Assembly (NCBI GenBank): GCA_024279135.1
Contig: JAJRRU010000012.1
Location: 1-64,000, forward strand
Direction of reading: 5' to 3'
DNA from: Alphaproteobacteria bacterium
GTDB lineage: Bacteria > Pseudomonadota > Alphaproteobacteria > Rhodospirillales > Casp-alpha2
DNA: 64,000 bases
The translations under genes were made by a program, and so were the position numbers. Shown here piece by piece: positions 10,166 to 20,031 of this stretch. How positions within the stretch are numbered: position 1 is the stretch's first letter; each line of letters begins with the position of its first letter. Under the pieces are notes generated by a model. It ran no database searches. It saw only the letters and a list, made by a program, of their open reading frames with translations, and was not told where the DNA came from.

Positions 10166-11731
10166 ATGACTGATACGACGACTTCTGAACGCATTCTGAT
10201 TATTGATTTCGGCTCGCAAGTAACCCAGCTCATTGCAAGGCGCGTCCGCGAGTCCGGTGTGTATTGCGAGGTCCACCCCTTCAATCGTGTTGACAAAGAC
10301 TCCATAGAAAAATTTACCCCAAAGGGCATCATCCTGTCCGGCGGCCCTGCCTCGGTGACCGAAGGTGACAGCCCGCGTGCACCGGACGGGGTGTTTGAAA
10401 TGGGCCTGCCCATTCTGGGCATCTGTTATGGCGAACAGACCATGGTCGAACAACTCGGCGGCAAGGTTGTGATGTCTGATCACCGGGAATTTGGCCGCGC
10501 TTTCGTCGATGTGCTCGATAATTGTCCATTATTTGACGGGGTCTGGGCCAGGGGTGACCGCGAACAGGTCTGGATGAGCCACGGTGACCGCATCGAGTCT
10601 ATCCCCGAAGGTTTCCAACCTGTCGCCACGTCTGAAAATGCCCCATATGCTGCCATCGCCAATGAACGGAAGAATCTCTACGGCGTACAGTTTCATGTGG
10701 AGGTGGTCCATACTCCCCACGGTGCCCAATTGCTGAAAAACTTCACCCATGGAATTTGTGGTTGCAGTGGGTCGTGGACCATGGCGGCCTTTCGCGAACA
10801 GGAAATCGCCAAGGTCCGTGCCCAGGTCGGTTCGGGCCGGGTGATTTGCGCGTTGTCCGGTGGTGTGGATTCCTCCGTGGTCGCCGTGCTGCTACACGAA
10901 GCCATCGGTGAACAGCTTACGTGCGTATTTGTCGATACGGGCATGATGCGGGCCAGGGAAGCCGATGAGGTTGTTACGCTGTTTCGTGATCACTACAACA
11001 TATCCCTCATTCATTCCGACGCATCCGAAATGTTCCTGAGCAATCTGGAAGGTGTCAGCGATCCGGAGCAAAAACGCAAGATCATCGGTGCCACCTTCAT
11101 CGACGTATTTGACGCCGAAGCCAAGACTATTGGCGGCGCGGACTTTCTGGCCCAGGGCACGCTTTATCCGGATGTCATCGAGTCGGTATCCTTTACCGGT
11201 GGACCCAGTGTCACCATCAAGTCCCATCACAATGTGGGCGGTCTGCCCGAACGCATGAACATGACCCTGGTCGAACCGTTGCGGGAACTGTTCAAGGACG
11301 AGGTCCGCGCCCTTGGTCGTGAACTGGGTTTGCCTGAAGCCTTCGTCAAGCGCCACCCTTTCCCCGGTCCGGGACTGGCGATCCGGCTGCCCGGCGAGAT
11401 TACCTTTGAGCGGCTGGAAATCCTGCGCAAAGCCGATGCCATCTATCTGGAAGAAATTCGCAATGCCGGATTGTACGATGCTATCTGGCAGGCCTTCGCC
11501 GTCCTGTTGCCGGTGCAAACTGTCGGCGTCATGGGCGACGGGCGGACCTATGAATATGTCTGTGCCTTGCGCGCCGTGACCTCCAGCGATGGCATGACGG
11601 CGGACTACTATCCGTTCGACCACGAATTTCTGGGCCGTACGGTCAACCGGATCATCAACGAAGTACGCGGGATCAACCGTGTGGTCTATGACATCACGTC
11701 CAAACCGCCGGGGACCATCGAATGGGAGTAA
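10166..11731 (+). CDS. guaA: GMP synthase (glutamine-hydrolysing)
   Basis: This 521-residue enzyme has an N-terminal class I glutamine amidotransferase (about 1-200), an ATP pyrophosphatase domain and the C-terminal dimerisation domain ending in PPGTIEWE. It aminates XMP to GMP. The amidotransferase triad is Cys87 (GICYGEQ), His177 and Glu179. The usual HPE around the last two is HVE here, a mild deviation. The PP-loop SGGVDSS is at 231-237. It follows the glycosyltransferase-like gene by 59 bases with GGGGA before the ATG. Confidence 0.96.
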   Translation: MTDTTTSERILIIDFGSQVTQLIARRVRESGVYCEVHPFNRVDKDSIEKFTPKGIILSGGPASVTEGDSPRAPDGVFEMGLPILGICYGEQTMVEQLGGKVVMSDHREFGRAFVDVLDNCPLFDGVWARGDREQVWMSHGDRIESIPEGFQPVATSENAPYAAIANERKNLYGVQFHVEVVHTPHGAQLLKNFTHGICGCSGSWTMAAFREQEIAKVRAQVGSGRVICALSGGVDSSVVAVLLHEAIGEQLTCVFVDTGMMRAREADEVVTLFRDHYNISLIHSDASEMFLSNLEGVSDPEQKRKIIGATFIDVFDAEAKTIGGADFLAQGTLYPDVIESVSFTGGPSVTIKSHHNVGGLPERMNMTLVEPLRELFKDEVRALGRELGLPEAFVKRHPFPGPGLAIRLPGEITFERLEILRKADAIYLEEIRNAGLYDAIWQAFAVLLPVQTVGVMGDGRTYEYVCALRAVTSSDGMTADYYPFDHEFLGRTVNRIINEVRGINRVVYDITSKPPGTIEWE

Positions 11732-11797
11732 TTAGTTGGGGAGCCTGACAGGTTATTACACAATAGCAAATAGATGAAAACATCGCATGGTCGGGTC

Positions 11798-12089
11798 TTA
11801 ATGCAGTCTGGACATAGGCCGGGCGTCACGGATCAGATAATCACGAACCTTATAACGCTGGGCCAACGCCCGTTCGGCGGCATGAAATGGCGTTTCGCCG
11901 GATCGCCTGCGGGCTAAAAATGTTGTTAACCGTCCAAGGTCATGGTTCTTCCTTACGGGATGGAATCGAACTTCTATAAATGCTTGTTTCATCTCTCGGC
12001 TCCGCCAGGCGTCCATTGGCCTGTTCGTTCAGGTGCAATAAATCATCAACTGTGTTTATAACGTCAGTATGTTCTCTTTTTGTTCTCAT
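11798..12089 (-). CDS. Uncertain small ORF(s), possibly one frameshifted gene
   Basis: Two overlapping minus-strand frames look partly coding. One runs 12089-11940 (49 residues, starting MRTKREHTDVINTVDDLL). The other runs 12016-11798 (72 residues, ending YKVRDYLIRDARPMSRLH). The first ends where the second has its most protein-like part, so they may be a single gene broken by a frameshift or two overlapping genes. I recognise neither and see no strong ribosome site. The AT-poor coding-like stretch in an otherwise empty 440-base gap is the only support. Confidence 0.3.
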
Positions 12090-12174
12090 GTCAACTGTAC
12101 CCCACCCCAGACCAGATCGAGTCTGGGCAATACATGCATTGCAAATTTGTCATTCTTCTGTAAAGATTCGCGCC

Positions 12175-12531
12175 ATGAAAGAATACCTTACCTGCCAACT
12201 AACGGGGATCATTACCGCAATCACACTGATTGTTGGCATCTCCGGCCCGGCCGTTGGCGGACAGATCTGGACGTTTTACACCGGCGAGTCATATCTGAAT
12301 GCGCCCGAGCCATCGCGCACACTCTATGTGGCAGGGCTGAGCGACACCCTGAACGCCCTGACCGATTCGGGTGATATCAACGCCCAGTGGATTGTCACGT
12401 GCACCAGTGGCAAACATTCTACGGAACTGACCACCATGTTTGATCGCTGGCTGGTCGCCAATCCGGCATTATTGGGAAAGTCCGCACCAATTTTGTTTCT
12501 GGTTGCATTACGTGCTAATTGTTTAAATTAA
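12175..12531 (+). CDS. Secreted Rap1a/Tai-like domain protein
   Basis: The 118-residue product starts at the ATG at 12175; the frame is open upstream to 11980 but that part is not protein-like. Residues 7-28 form a signal peptide or N-terminal anchor. The rest follows the layout of the Rap1a/Tai family: a FYTGESYL element (34-41), LYVAGLSDTLNAL (50-62), a cysteine (76) in IVTCTSG, a TELTTMFDRWLVANPALL helix, and a final cysteine (116) in ALRANCLN. Rap1a is an immunity protein to a type VI amidase in Serratia, but most family members are small periplasmic proteins of unknown role. No toxin gene is adjacent, so immunity is not supported here. Confidence 0.55.
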   Translation: MKEYLTCQLTGIITAITLIVGISGPAVGGQIWTFYTGESYLNAPEPSRTLYVAGLSDTLNALTDSGDINAQWIVTCTSGKHSTELTTMFDRWLVANPALLGKSAPILFLVALRANCLN

Positions 12532-12626
12532 AAATACCCGGATATTGCTCCGCATTAACCTTGAATTACTCTAAAGCACGACCATCTTACGTTCATACAT
12601 TCATATGCCATTAAAACAGGATTTTC

Positions 12627-14486
12627 ATGCACAATCGCGAGACTTTTGAACCACAGGGCGAGCGAAATGATATAAAAACAATCGCCACCCTGCTGCCCTA
12701 TTTGTGGCCCAAAGATAACACTAGCCTGCGCACTCGTGTGGTTGTTTCCATGTTCTTTCTGGTTGCGGGAAAACTGACCAATGTGGTCGTGCCCATATTC
12801 TACAAACTGGCCGTGGATGCCTTTGATACCACGGCTAATGCGATTATTGCCGTTCCGGTGATGCTGCTGATCGGCTATGGGCTGACCCGTGTTATGGCCC
12901 AGGCCTTCGGTGAAATCCGCGACGCCGTGTTTACCCGCGTTGCCCAGCGGGCGATCCGTCTGGCCGGTCTGAAGACCTTTCGCCACCTGCACAAATTATC
13001 CCTGGCTTTCCATCTTGGGCGCCAGACGGGGCGTGTCAGCCGGGCTATTGAACGCGGCACCAAGGGCATTGAATTCCTGCTGCGGTTCTCCCTGTTTAAC
13101 GTGGTTCCGACCCTGTTCGAGATTGTTCTGGTTTGTGGCATCCTGTGGAAAATGTATGGATTCTGGTTTTCCCTGGTCACCTTTACCACCATTATCGGCT
13201 ACATTGCCTGGACGTTAATCGTCACAGAATTTCGCATCCATCACCGGCGGGCCATGAACGAGTCAGACAGCATGGCCCACACCAAAGCCATCGATTCACT
13301 GCTCAATTTTGAAACCGTAAAATACTTCTCCAACGAAGATCACGAAGCCCGCCGCTTTGACGAGGCCCTGAAGATCTATGAAGACGCGGCGACCCGCAGT
13401 GGCGTTTCGCTCTCCCTGCTCAATATTGGCCAGGGCATCATTATTTCCATCGGGCTGACCCTGGTCATGATTATGGCCGGAAACGGTGTGGTTGACGGTT
13501 CCATGACCATAGGGGACTTTGTCCTGGTCAACACGTACCTGATCCAGCTTTACCTGCCACTCAACTTTTTGGGTTTTGTGTACCGCGAGATCAAACAATC
13601 CCTGGTCGATCTGGAACAGATGTTCGGGTTGCTGGATACGCCACCCGATATTCGCGATGACGATGATGCCCCTGTGCTGGCCATCAATGGCGGCGGTATT
13701 AAATTCAACGATGTGCGGTTCAGCTATGATCCCCGACGTGAAGTCCTGAAAGGTATTTCCTTCCAGGTTCCGCCCGGCAAGACGGTTGCCATCGTCGGGG
13801 CCAGCGGCTCCGGCAAATCCACCATATCACGATTGATCTATCGGTTTTATGATATCAACGACGGTGCTATCCTGATCGACGACCAGGATATCCGCCATGT
13901 CAGCCAGACCAGCCTGCGCGATAACCTGGGCATGGTTCCACAAGACACGGTCTTGTTTAATGACACGGTATTTTACAACATTGCCTATGCGCGACCCGGT
14001 GCCCCGCCCAGCGAGGTCGAGGCCGCCGCCCGCCATGCCCATATTCATGAATTCATCATGTCACTGCCCGACGGTTACCAGTCCAAGGTCGGCGAGCGGG
14101 GCCTGAAATTGTCCGGTGGCGAGAAACAACGGGTCGCCATCGCCCGAACAATCCTGAAAAACCCGGAAATCCTTATTTTCGACGAAGCCACCTCAGCACT
14201 GGACACCCACACCGAAAAGGAAATTCAGGAATCCCTGAAAGAATTATCGGCCAACCGAACCACCCTGGTCATTGCCCACCGGTTATCGACCATCATCGAG
14301 GCCGATGAAATTATCGTGCTGGACGCCGGAGTTATCAGTGAACGCGGCAAACATATCGACCTGTTGGTCAGTAACGGCCCCTATGCCAAAATGTGGGCCC
14401 GCCAGCAAGAAGCAACAAAGGCTCAAGAAGCCATGGAAGGTACAATGGATGGCCCCATCGGACCGACCGTATCCGTCACGCTTTAA
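12627..14486 (+). CDS. ATM1/HMT-type ABC exporter (membrane and ATPase in one chain)
   Basis: The 619-residue half-transporter has six expected membrane helices between about residues 38 and 315, then a nucleotide-binding domain with Walker [10 protein letters not shown] (391-399), signature LSGGE (495-499) and Walker B ILIFDE (515-520) with the ATSALD D-loop. The segment [11 protein letters not shown] (227-237) is diagnostic of the ATM1/ABCB7 branch, which exports glutathione-linked sulfur or metal conjugates and in mitochondria supports cytosolic iron-sulfur proteins. Its gene converges on mnmA with a four-base overlap, next to the suf operon, which agrees with an iron-sulfur related role. 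The substrate is inference. Confidence 0.88.
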   Translation: MHNRETFEPQGERNDIKTIATLLPYLWPKDNTSLRTRVVVSMFFLVAGKLTNVVVPIFYKLAVDAFDTTANAIIAVPVMLLIGYGLTRVMAQAFGEIRDAVFTRVAQRAIRLAGLKTFRHLHKLSLAFHLGRQTGRVSRAIERGTKGIEFLLRFSLFNVVPTLFEIVLVCGILWKMYGFWFSLVTFTTIIGYIAWTLIVTEFRIHHRRAMNESDSMAHTKAIDSLLNFETVKYFSNEDHEARRFDEALKIYEDAATRSGVSLSLLNIGQGIIISIGLTLVMIMAGNGVVDGSMTIGDFVLVNTYLIQLYLPLNFLGFVYREIKQSLVDLEQMFGLLDTPPDIRDDDDAPVLAINGGGIKFNDVRFSYDPRREVLKGISFQVPPGKTVAIVGASGSGKSTISRLIYRFYDINDGAILIDDQDIRHVSQTSLRDNLGMVPQDTVLFNDTVFYNIAYARPGAPPSEVEAAARHAHIHEFIMSLPDGYQSKVGERGLKLSGGEKQRVAIARTILKNPEILIFDEATSALDTHTEKEIQESLKELSANRTTLVIAHRLSTIIEADEIIVLDAGVISERGKHIDLLVSNGPYAKMWARQQEATKAQEAMEGTMDGPIGPTVSVTL

Positions 14487-15604
14487 GATTGTTCCTGTCG
14501 CACGATCCAGCCGCCACCCATGACACGCTCACCGTCATAAAATACACATGCCTGACCCGGTGAAATCCCTGCCTGCGGGGTATCAAGAACCACGTCGGCC
14601 GCACCACCCGGTTTACCGTAAACCATTGCCGGGGCCAATTGCTGGGCCGAGCGCAGCTTGACCGAAACCGCCAGGCCACCGTCCGGTAATTCCACATCGT
14701 CACCCAGCCAGTTGATATCGCGGACCCGCACGTTACTTTCCAGAACAGCCTCATAGGGTCCGACCACAACGCGCCGGGTGTCGGCCTCGACCCGCACGAC
14801 GTAGAGCGGCTCGCCGACGGCGATACGCAGACCACGACGCTGGCCAACCGTGAAACCAATGATGCCATCATGCTGGCCCAATACGGTGCCATCCAGCGCG
14901 ACGATATCGCCCGGCTCACAGGCACCGGGGCGCAAGTGCTCAACCACGCTGACATAATTACCATCAGGCACAAAACAGATATCCTGGCTCTCGGCTTTTT
15001 CAGCAATAGACAAACCCAGCCGTTCGGCGTGGGCGCGGGTCTCGGCCTTTTCCATGCCGCCCAACGGGAACCGCAGGAAATCAAGCTGCTCGCGGGTGGT
15101 CATGAACAGGAAATAACTCTGATCTTTGGAGGGATCGATACCGCGATACATGTTCACCGCACCGGCTTCGTCTTCGCGGCGAATATAATGTCCCGTAGCC
15201 AGTGCATCGGCCCCGAGATCCCTGGCGGTGGCCAGCAAGTCGTGGAATTTGACGGTCTGATTACACAATACACACGGGATCGGTGTCTCGCCGTGCAGAT
15301 AACTGTCGGCAAATTGTTCCATGACCTGATCACGAAAACGGCTCTCGTAATCCAGCACGTAATGGGCGATCCCTAGGGTGTCGGCTACCATACGCGCGTC
15401 ATGAATATCGCGGCCAGCGCAGCACGTGTTCGAGCGTGATACTGCCTCGCCGTGGTCATAAAGCTGCAAGGTAACACCGAGCACGTCATAGCCTTGTTCG
15501 GCGAGCAGTGCGGCGACCACCGAACTGTCGACCCCGCCCGACATGGCGACAACCACACGGGTTTCAGAAACGGGTTTGTTTATACCTAAAGAATTCAGAG
15601 TCAT
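14483..15604 (-). CDS. mnmA: tRNA-specific 2-thiouridylase MnmA
   Basis: MnmA thiolates U34 of tRNAs for Lys, Glu and Gln using sulfur from a cysteine desulfurase. I choose the ATG at 15604 (373 residues), seven bases after the ferredoxin stop; a longer frame exists to 15637 but would run into ferredoxin. The PP-loop SGGVDSS is at 22-28, and the catalytic pair is Cys114 (PCVLCN) and Cys210 (AESQDICFV). It is the last gene of the suf operon and receives sulfur from the same desulfurases, so its position makes sense. Confidence 0.95.
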   Translation of the reverse strand: MTLNSLGINKPVSETRVVVAMSGGVDSSVVAALLAEQGYDVLGVTLQLYDHGEAVSRSNTCCAGRDIHDARMVADTLGIAHYVLDYESRFRDQVMEQFADSYLHGETPIPCVLCNQTVKFHDLLATARDLGADALATGHYIRREDEAGAVNMYRGIDPSKDQSYFLFMTTREQLDFLRFPLGGMEKAETRAHAERLGLSIAEKAESQDICFVPDGNYVSVVEHLRPGACEPGDIVALDGTVLGQHDGIIGFTVGQRRGLRIAVGEPLYVVRVEADTRRVVVGPYEAVLESNVRVRDINWLGDDVELPDGGLAVSVKLRSAQQLAPAMVYGKPGGAADVVLDTPQAGISPGQACVFYDGERVMGGGWIVRQEQS

Positions 15605-15611
15605 GAATTTA

Positions 15612-15926
15612 TCAAGGTTCCCGTGGCACAGTGACAATCAAACCATCAAGGTCTTCACACATTTCGATCTGGCAACTCAACCGGGATGTGGGGCTGGGTT
15701 CGTCTGCGAAATCCAGCATGTCCGTTTCGTCTTCGCCGACTTTGTCAAGTTTACCATACCACCGTGCATCCACATGGATGTGACAGGTGGCACACGCCAG
15801 GGCACCTTCACAGGCACCTTCCAGATCATAGCCGTTCTCGCGAACGATCTGCATAATCGTCCTGCCAACGGGAGCATCGAGTTCACGGTGCTCACCGTCA
15901 ACGTTAATAACAATCAATTTTGGCAT
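15612..15926 (-). CDS. fdx: Adrenodoxin-type [2Fe-2S] ferredoxin
   Basis: The 104-residue protein has the ligand pattern Cys39-X5-Cys45-X2-Cys48-X36-Cys85, with [13 protein letters not shown] and RLSCQIEMC contexts, as in Isc-type ferredoxin and mitochondrial adrenodoxin. Such ferredoxins deliver electrons for cluster assembly. Three bases separate it from sufA upstream and seven from mnmA downstream, so it is inside the operon. Finding an Isc-style ferredoxin in a suf operon is a mixed arrangement seen in alphaproteobacteria. Confidence 0.93.
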   Translation of the reverse strand: MPKLIVINVDGEHRELDAPVGRTIMQIVRENGYDLEGACEGALACATCHIHVDARWYGKLDKVGEDETDMLDFADEPSPTSRLSCQIEMCEDLDGLIVTVPREP

Positions 15927-15929
15927 GGG

Positions 15930-16271
15930 CTAGACTGAGAAGCTCTCGCCGCATCCGCAACGACCTGTTTCATTGGGGTTATCAAATACAAAACCGGAAT
16001 GGAACTTGTCTTCAACATAATCCATGGTACTGCCCAAAACATACATGATCGCCATAGGATCGATGAAAATCTTGACGCCTTTATCTTCCACGACTTCTTC
16101 CATCATGCTGTCGCCCTTGGCGTATTCGACCACATAGGACATTCCGTTGCAGCCCTTGGTCGAAACGCTGATGCGTAACCCGGCAACCGGGTCATTACTG
16201 CGCGCGATCAACATGCGCGCCCGATCAGCCGCTGCTTCCGTCAAGGACATTAATTTTGGTTTTTCAGACAT
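15930..16271 (-). CDS. sufA: A-type iron-sulfur carrier (SufA/IscA/ErpA family)
   Basis: The 113-residue product has the three cysteines of A-type carriers: Cys41 (STKGCNGMSY) and the C-terminal Cys105 and Cys107 (GRCGCGESF). These proteins bind iron or a cluster and pass it to client enzymes. Its place between sufT and ferredoxin supports the SufA label; by sequence alone it could also be called IscA or ErpA. Confidence 0.9.
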   Translation of the reverse strand: MSEKPKLMSLTEAAADRARMLIARSNDPVAGLRISVSTKGCNGMSYVVEYAKGDSMMEEVVEDKGVKIFIDPMAIMYVLGSTMDYVEDKFHSGFVFDNPNETGRCGCGESFSV

Positions 16272-16315
16272 AGTTCTATTCTACACCATAATTTCAATTA
16301 TTGTCTGAGATAATC

Positions 16316-16906
16316 TCAAAACATCCCCAACGCAAGCTTGGCGTCCTCGGACATACGATCTGGCGTCCATGCGGGTTCCCAGACAATCTTGGTGGTAACC
16401 ACACCGACCGTGTCCAGTTGCGATACAGCCGTAGAGACCATACCCGGCATTTCACCGGCCACCGGACACCCCGGCGCGGTCAGGGACATATCAACAAACA
16501 CGTCACCGTTATCTTCGATCCTGATGGTATAAATCAGTCCCAGATCATATATATTGACCGGTATTTCCGGGTCATAAACGGTTCGGATTACCTCGACGAT
16601 GGCGTCTTCATCGGCGACTTCACTGCCAGCCAGCAAACTTTCCCCTGCCGAAGTTATAAATTCTTCCATGGCATAGGGATCATCCAGTTCCATACCAGCA
16701 CCGGGCGAAGCATCATACATGGGACGTTCCGGCATCGCCTGGGTGGTATCCGGGGTCGAGTCAGAGGCGGTTTCCGACGTGGAACCCGGATTGGACTCCA
16801 GAGCAGAGGCCGGTGGTGTGTGTTCTGGTGATGATGTCATATCAGCTTCCTGCTCACGTTCACGCCCGAATTTCGGGGACAAAAATTTCGATAAAAAATT
16901 CGACAT
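16316..16906 (-). CDS. sufT: SufT-like protein (MIP18/DUF59) with long N-terminal extension
   Basis: The C-terminal 100 residues are a MIP18/DUF59 domain: DPEIPVNIYDLGLIY begins at 112 and the conserved cysteine of TAPGCPVAG is Cys147. Proteins of this family help mature iron-sulfur proteins. Residues 1-97 are a low-complexity extension rich in Ser, Thr, Pro and acidic residues, absent from typical 100-120 residue SufT. It may be a flexible tether. The gene sits 21 bases after sufU and 44 before sufA. Confidence 0.85.
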   Translation of the reverse strand: MSNFLSKFLSPKFGREREQEADMTSSPEHTPPASALESNPGSTSETASDSTPDTTQAMPERPMYDASPGAGMELDDPYAMEEFITSAGESLLAGSEVADEDAIVEVIRTVYDPEIPVNIYDLGLIYTIRIEDNGDVFVDMSLTAPGCPVAGEMPGMVSTAVSQLDTVGVVTTKIVWEPAWTPDRMSEDAKLALGMF

Positions 16907-16927
16907 AGTGCGTGTCGTCCAACCTTC

Positions 16928-17398
16928 CTATTCCGTAGAAATTTCCTGATGACCATTGATTGCCGCGTCCATGGTATGCCAGGCCAGCGTGGCGCACTTG
17001 ACCCGCATGGGAAACTGGCGCACGCCCGACAACATCTGCAAACGTTCAGCCACCTCTTCATCCAGCCCGGCAACCAGATCATCCGCATCATCTGCCCCGG
17101 TACACAGACCGTGGAAGGCCTTGAACAAAGTATCGGCTTCGTCGGCTGAAATATTTTTCAGCATTTCGGTCATCATGGACGCCGAGGCAACGGAGATTGC
17201 ACAGCCTTTGCCCTGAAACGCCACATCACGGATCATCCGGTTATCATCCACCGTCAGATAGACGATCAGCGCGTCACCGCACATGGGGTTATTCCCGGCG
17301 GCCTCGCAGGTAAAATCATCGGGGTGGCGAAAATTGCGCGGTTTTTTACCATGATCGAGAATGACTTCCTGATAAAGCTCGCGTAGATCATCAAACAT
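16928..17398 (-). CDS. sufU: SufU/NifU-like scaffold protein
   Basis: The 156-residue protein has the zinc or cluster ligands of SufU: Cys40 and Asp42 (NPMCGD), Cys66 (GKGCAIS) and Cys135 (RVKCATLAW). It also has the insertion between Cys66 and Cys135 that separates SufU from IscU. In Firmicutes SufU accepts persulfide from SufS; in a suf operon with sufS next door the same sulfur-transfer role is likely. The start overlaps the sufS stop by one base. Confidence 0.9.
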   Translation of the reverse strand: MFDDLRELYQEVILDHGKKPRNFRHPDDFTCEAAGNNPMCGDALIVYLTVDDNRMIRDVAFQGKGCAISVASASMMTEMLKNISADEADTLFKAFHGLCTGADDADDLVAGLDEEVAERLQMLSGVRQFPMRVKCATLAWHTMDAAINGHQEISTE

Positions 17399-18687
17399 CA
17401 GCCCAGGAACTCCTTTACCGCCCCGATGGCATCGATCAGCGTATCGATGTCCTGGCGGGTATTATATAACCCGAATGATACGCGTGCCGTTGCCGACAGG
17501 CCAAACCGGTCCATGACCGGTTGGGCGCAATGATGGCCGGTGCGCAAGGCAACACCCATCTGATCGACGATGGTGCCAATATCATGGGGATGGGCACAAT
17601 CCATGATGAAAGAAATAATAGCGGCCTTGTCCGGTGCGGTGCCAATGATCGTCAAGCCTTCGATTGCGTTCAGCCGTTCAGTGGCGTAATGCAACAGGCC
17701 TTGTTCATGGGCGGCGATATTTTCCATACCCAACGCACTGACATAATCAATAGCGGCCCCCAGACCAATGGTCTCCACAATGGCTGGCGTACCGGCTTCA
17801 AATCTCAATGGCGCTTTCTGGAATGTGGTCTTATCGAAGGTGACAGACGCAATCATGTCTCCGCCACCCTGCCACGGCGGCATGGTATTGAGCAGGTCTT
17901 CGCGGCCATAGAGCACCCCGATACCGGTTGGGCCATATACTTTATGAGGCGCGAAGACATAAAAATCCGCGCCCAGTGCCTGCACATCCACCGCACTGTG
18001 GGGTGTGGCCTGACAGCCATCGACCAAAACCAGCGCACCGTGTTCGTGGACTTTATTAATCACCTGTTTGATGGGTACCACCGTGCCCAGCGCATTGGAG
18101 ATATGGGTCATGGCGACCAGTTTGGTTTTCGATCCCAACAAGGCTTCAAAGGCCTCAAGATCAAGCGAGCCATCGTCAAGGATCGGGGCGATCTTCAGGA
18201 CCACGCCCACATCGTCGCGCAGCAATTGCCACGGCACGATATTGGCGTGATGTTCCATGTGCGACAGGATAATCTCGTCGCCTGCTTTAAGGAATTTACG
18301 GCCATAAGAATAGGCCACCAGATTAATCGCCTCTGTGGCACTGCCGGTGAGAACGATCTCGTTGCTGTTGTTGGTATTGAGGAATTTGGCGATCTTTTCG
18401 CGGGCACTTTCATAGGCCTCGGTAGAACGCTGGCTCATGACATGAACACCGCGGTGCACATTGGCATAATAGGTCTCATAAGCCGTGCTCATGGCGTCGA
18501 TGACCTGTTGGGGTTTTTGCGCACTGGCGCCGCTGTCGAGATAGATCAACGGGCGGCCATGGACTTTCTGGTCAAAGATCGGAAAATCTTTGCGCACCCG
18601 CTCCACATCAAACGCCATCAGCGAATTATCACCGGCTTGCCCGACTTCAGATGACTGGCTTGAGCGAGATATTACGACTGCGTTCAT
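17398..18687 (-). CDS. sufS: Cysteine desulfurase SufS
   Basis: A group II cysteine desulfurase, 429 residues when started at the ATG at 18687, which overlaps the sufD stop (ATGA). The pyridoxal phosphate lysine is Lys249 (APHKVYGPTG) and the active cysteine is Cys387 (RTGHHCAQPVM). It takes sulfur from cysteine as a persulfide, to be passed to SufU and on to SufBCD. Residues 1-28 are an extra N-terminal stretch before the usual start of homologues (FDVERVRKDFP). Confidence 0.95.
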   Translation of the reverse strand: MNAVVISRSSQSSEVGQAGDNSLMAFDVERVRKDFPIFDQKVHGRPLIYLDSGASAQKPQQVIDAMSTAYETYYANVHRGVHVMSQRSTEAYESAREKIAKFLNTNNSNEIVLTGSATEAINLVAYSYGRKFLKAGDEIILSHMEHHANIVPWQLLRDDVGVVLKIAPILDDGSLDLEAFEALLGSKTKLVAMTHISNALGTVVPIKQVINKVHEHGALVLVDGCQATPHSAVDVQALGADFYVFAPHKVYGPTGIGVLYGREDLLNTMPPWQGGGDMIASVTFDKTTFQKAPLRFEAGTPAIVETIGLGAAIDYVSALGMENIAAHEQGLLHYATERLNAIEGLTIIGTAPDKAAIISFIMDCAHPHDIGTIVDQMGVALRTGHHCAQPVMDRFGLSATARVSFGLYNTRQDIDTLIDAIGAVKEFLG

Positions 18688-20030
18688 ATCTGGCCCCTCG
18701 CCACTGGTAACCAATGGGTTACTTTATCGTTCATTGCCGCGCCGATGGTATCGACATTGACCCGCTCCAGAACCTCGGCAAGGAATGACTGGATGAGCAG
18801 ATTTCGCGCCAGATCATCTGGAATGCCACGAGAGCGCATATAAAACAGTGCGGTCTCGTCCACATGACCAGACGCCGCCCCGTGGGCACATTTCACATCA
18901 TCGGCATAGATTTCCAATTCAGGTTTTGTATCGATTTCGGCCTTGTCACTGAGCAACATGGTCTTGTTGTGCATTTGCCCATCGCTGCGTTGGGCGTCGC
19001 GGTGGACAACAATCTTGCCCTGGAATACGGCCCGCGATCTATCATCCAGCACCCCTTTGAACATCACGCTGCTGGTGGTATCGGGTTTCAGGTGATCAAT
19101 CCGCAGGGTGTTGTCGCAATGACCCTGGCCGCGCATCAGATAAGCCCCGTCGAGTTTGCACATCGCCCCCGTCCCGTTCAGCGCCACATAGGTCTCGAAA
19201 CGCGACAGGCGAGCACCCAGCGACAGGTTAAAACTGGAATAGCTGGCATCTCGTGTAACATTGGCCCAATTGGCCGTTATGTTTATTGCCTGGTGGGATT
19301 CGTCTTGAACATTATAAACACGCAACCGGGCGGCCTGGCCCAGTGATATCTCGTTTACGGTGTTCACAAAATAACTCGCCCCGCCAACACCCACATGGTG
19401 AACGATCATATCGGCCTGTGAATTTTCTTCCATGATAACAAGATTGCGCGGAAAACAGGCCAGCGGTTGTTGGGCAATACCACCGATATGGATGATTTCA
19501 ATGGGATTTTCCATGACCACCCCTTTGGCCACATGCAGGACATAACCACTGTTCATGGCGGCATTGTTCAGGGCCAGCATTGCGCGGTCAGTATCAATGG
19601 CGAGTTGGCCCAGATGAACTTTCAGGAGACCCGGATTTTGATCGATGACCTGAGCCAGCGGCTCCAGCGTCACCCCGGCGGGCAGGTCCTTCATGGTCGA
19701 AAGATCGGCGCGCGCCATTCCATTGACAAAAACCAGTCTGGCACCCGAAGGCAAATCATTGTTCCCGGTTGGAAAAATGCTCGGCACCACATCGACCGGC
19801 ACGTCGCCATGATCCGGCGTGGCCGTCAGGTAGTCCATATCGCCGAGCGCTAACAGATTGGTATATTTCCAGTCTTCCAGATTAATGGCGGGCAAACCCA
19901 GATCACGGTAACGCACAACGCCGCTCTGGCGTATATCTTGCAGCCAGTCAAGCTCCAGACCCAGCGGATCTTTACCTGCCGTGGCTAGATTGCCAGCGAA
20001 CGGTAATGTATTTTCAGGTGTTACGCTCAT
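18684..20030 (-). CDS. sufD: Fe-S assembly protein SufD
   Basis: SufD forms the SufB-SufC-SufD scaffold. With the ATG at 20030, one base after the sufC stop, the protein has 448 residues; a frame running to 20138 would overlap sufC heavily. The C-terminal beta-helix region with DVKCAHGAASG and FYMRSRGIP is characteristic of the SufB/SufD family. Order and spacing leave no doubt about operon membership. Confidence 0.92.
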   Translation of the reverse strand: MSVTPENTLPFAGNLATAGKDPLGLELDWLQDIRQSGVVRYRDLGLPAINLEDWKYTNLLALGDMDYLTATPDHGDVPVDVVPSIFPTGNNDLPSGARLVFVNGMARADLSTMKDLPAGVTLEPLAQVIDQNPGLLKVHLGQLAIDTDRAMLALNNAAMNSGYVLHVAKGVVMENPIEIIHIGGIAQQPLACFPRNLVIMEENSQADMIVHHVGVGGASYFVNTVNEISLGQAARLRVYNVQDESHQAINITANWANVTRDASYSSFNLSLGARLSRFETYVALNGTGAMCKLDGAYLMRGQGHCDNTLRIDHLKPDTTSSVMFKGVLDDRSRAVFQGKIVVHRDAQRSDGQMHNKTMLLSDKAEIDTKPELEIYADDVKCAHGAASGHVDETALFYMRSRGIPDDLARNLLIQSFLAEVLERVNVDTIGAAMNDKVTHWLPVARGQI

Positions 20031-20031
20031 T

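Noticed and set aside
11980-12174. N-terminal extension of the Rap1a/Tai-like gene to an ATG at 11980
   Set aside because: The extension is not protein-like and would hide the signal peptide, which starts properly at 12175.
17521-18654. A 377-codon open frame on the plus strand opposite sufS
   Set aside because: It is the antisense shadow of a well-supported gene; the translation has no recognisable motif and its length comes from the base composition of sufS.
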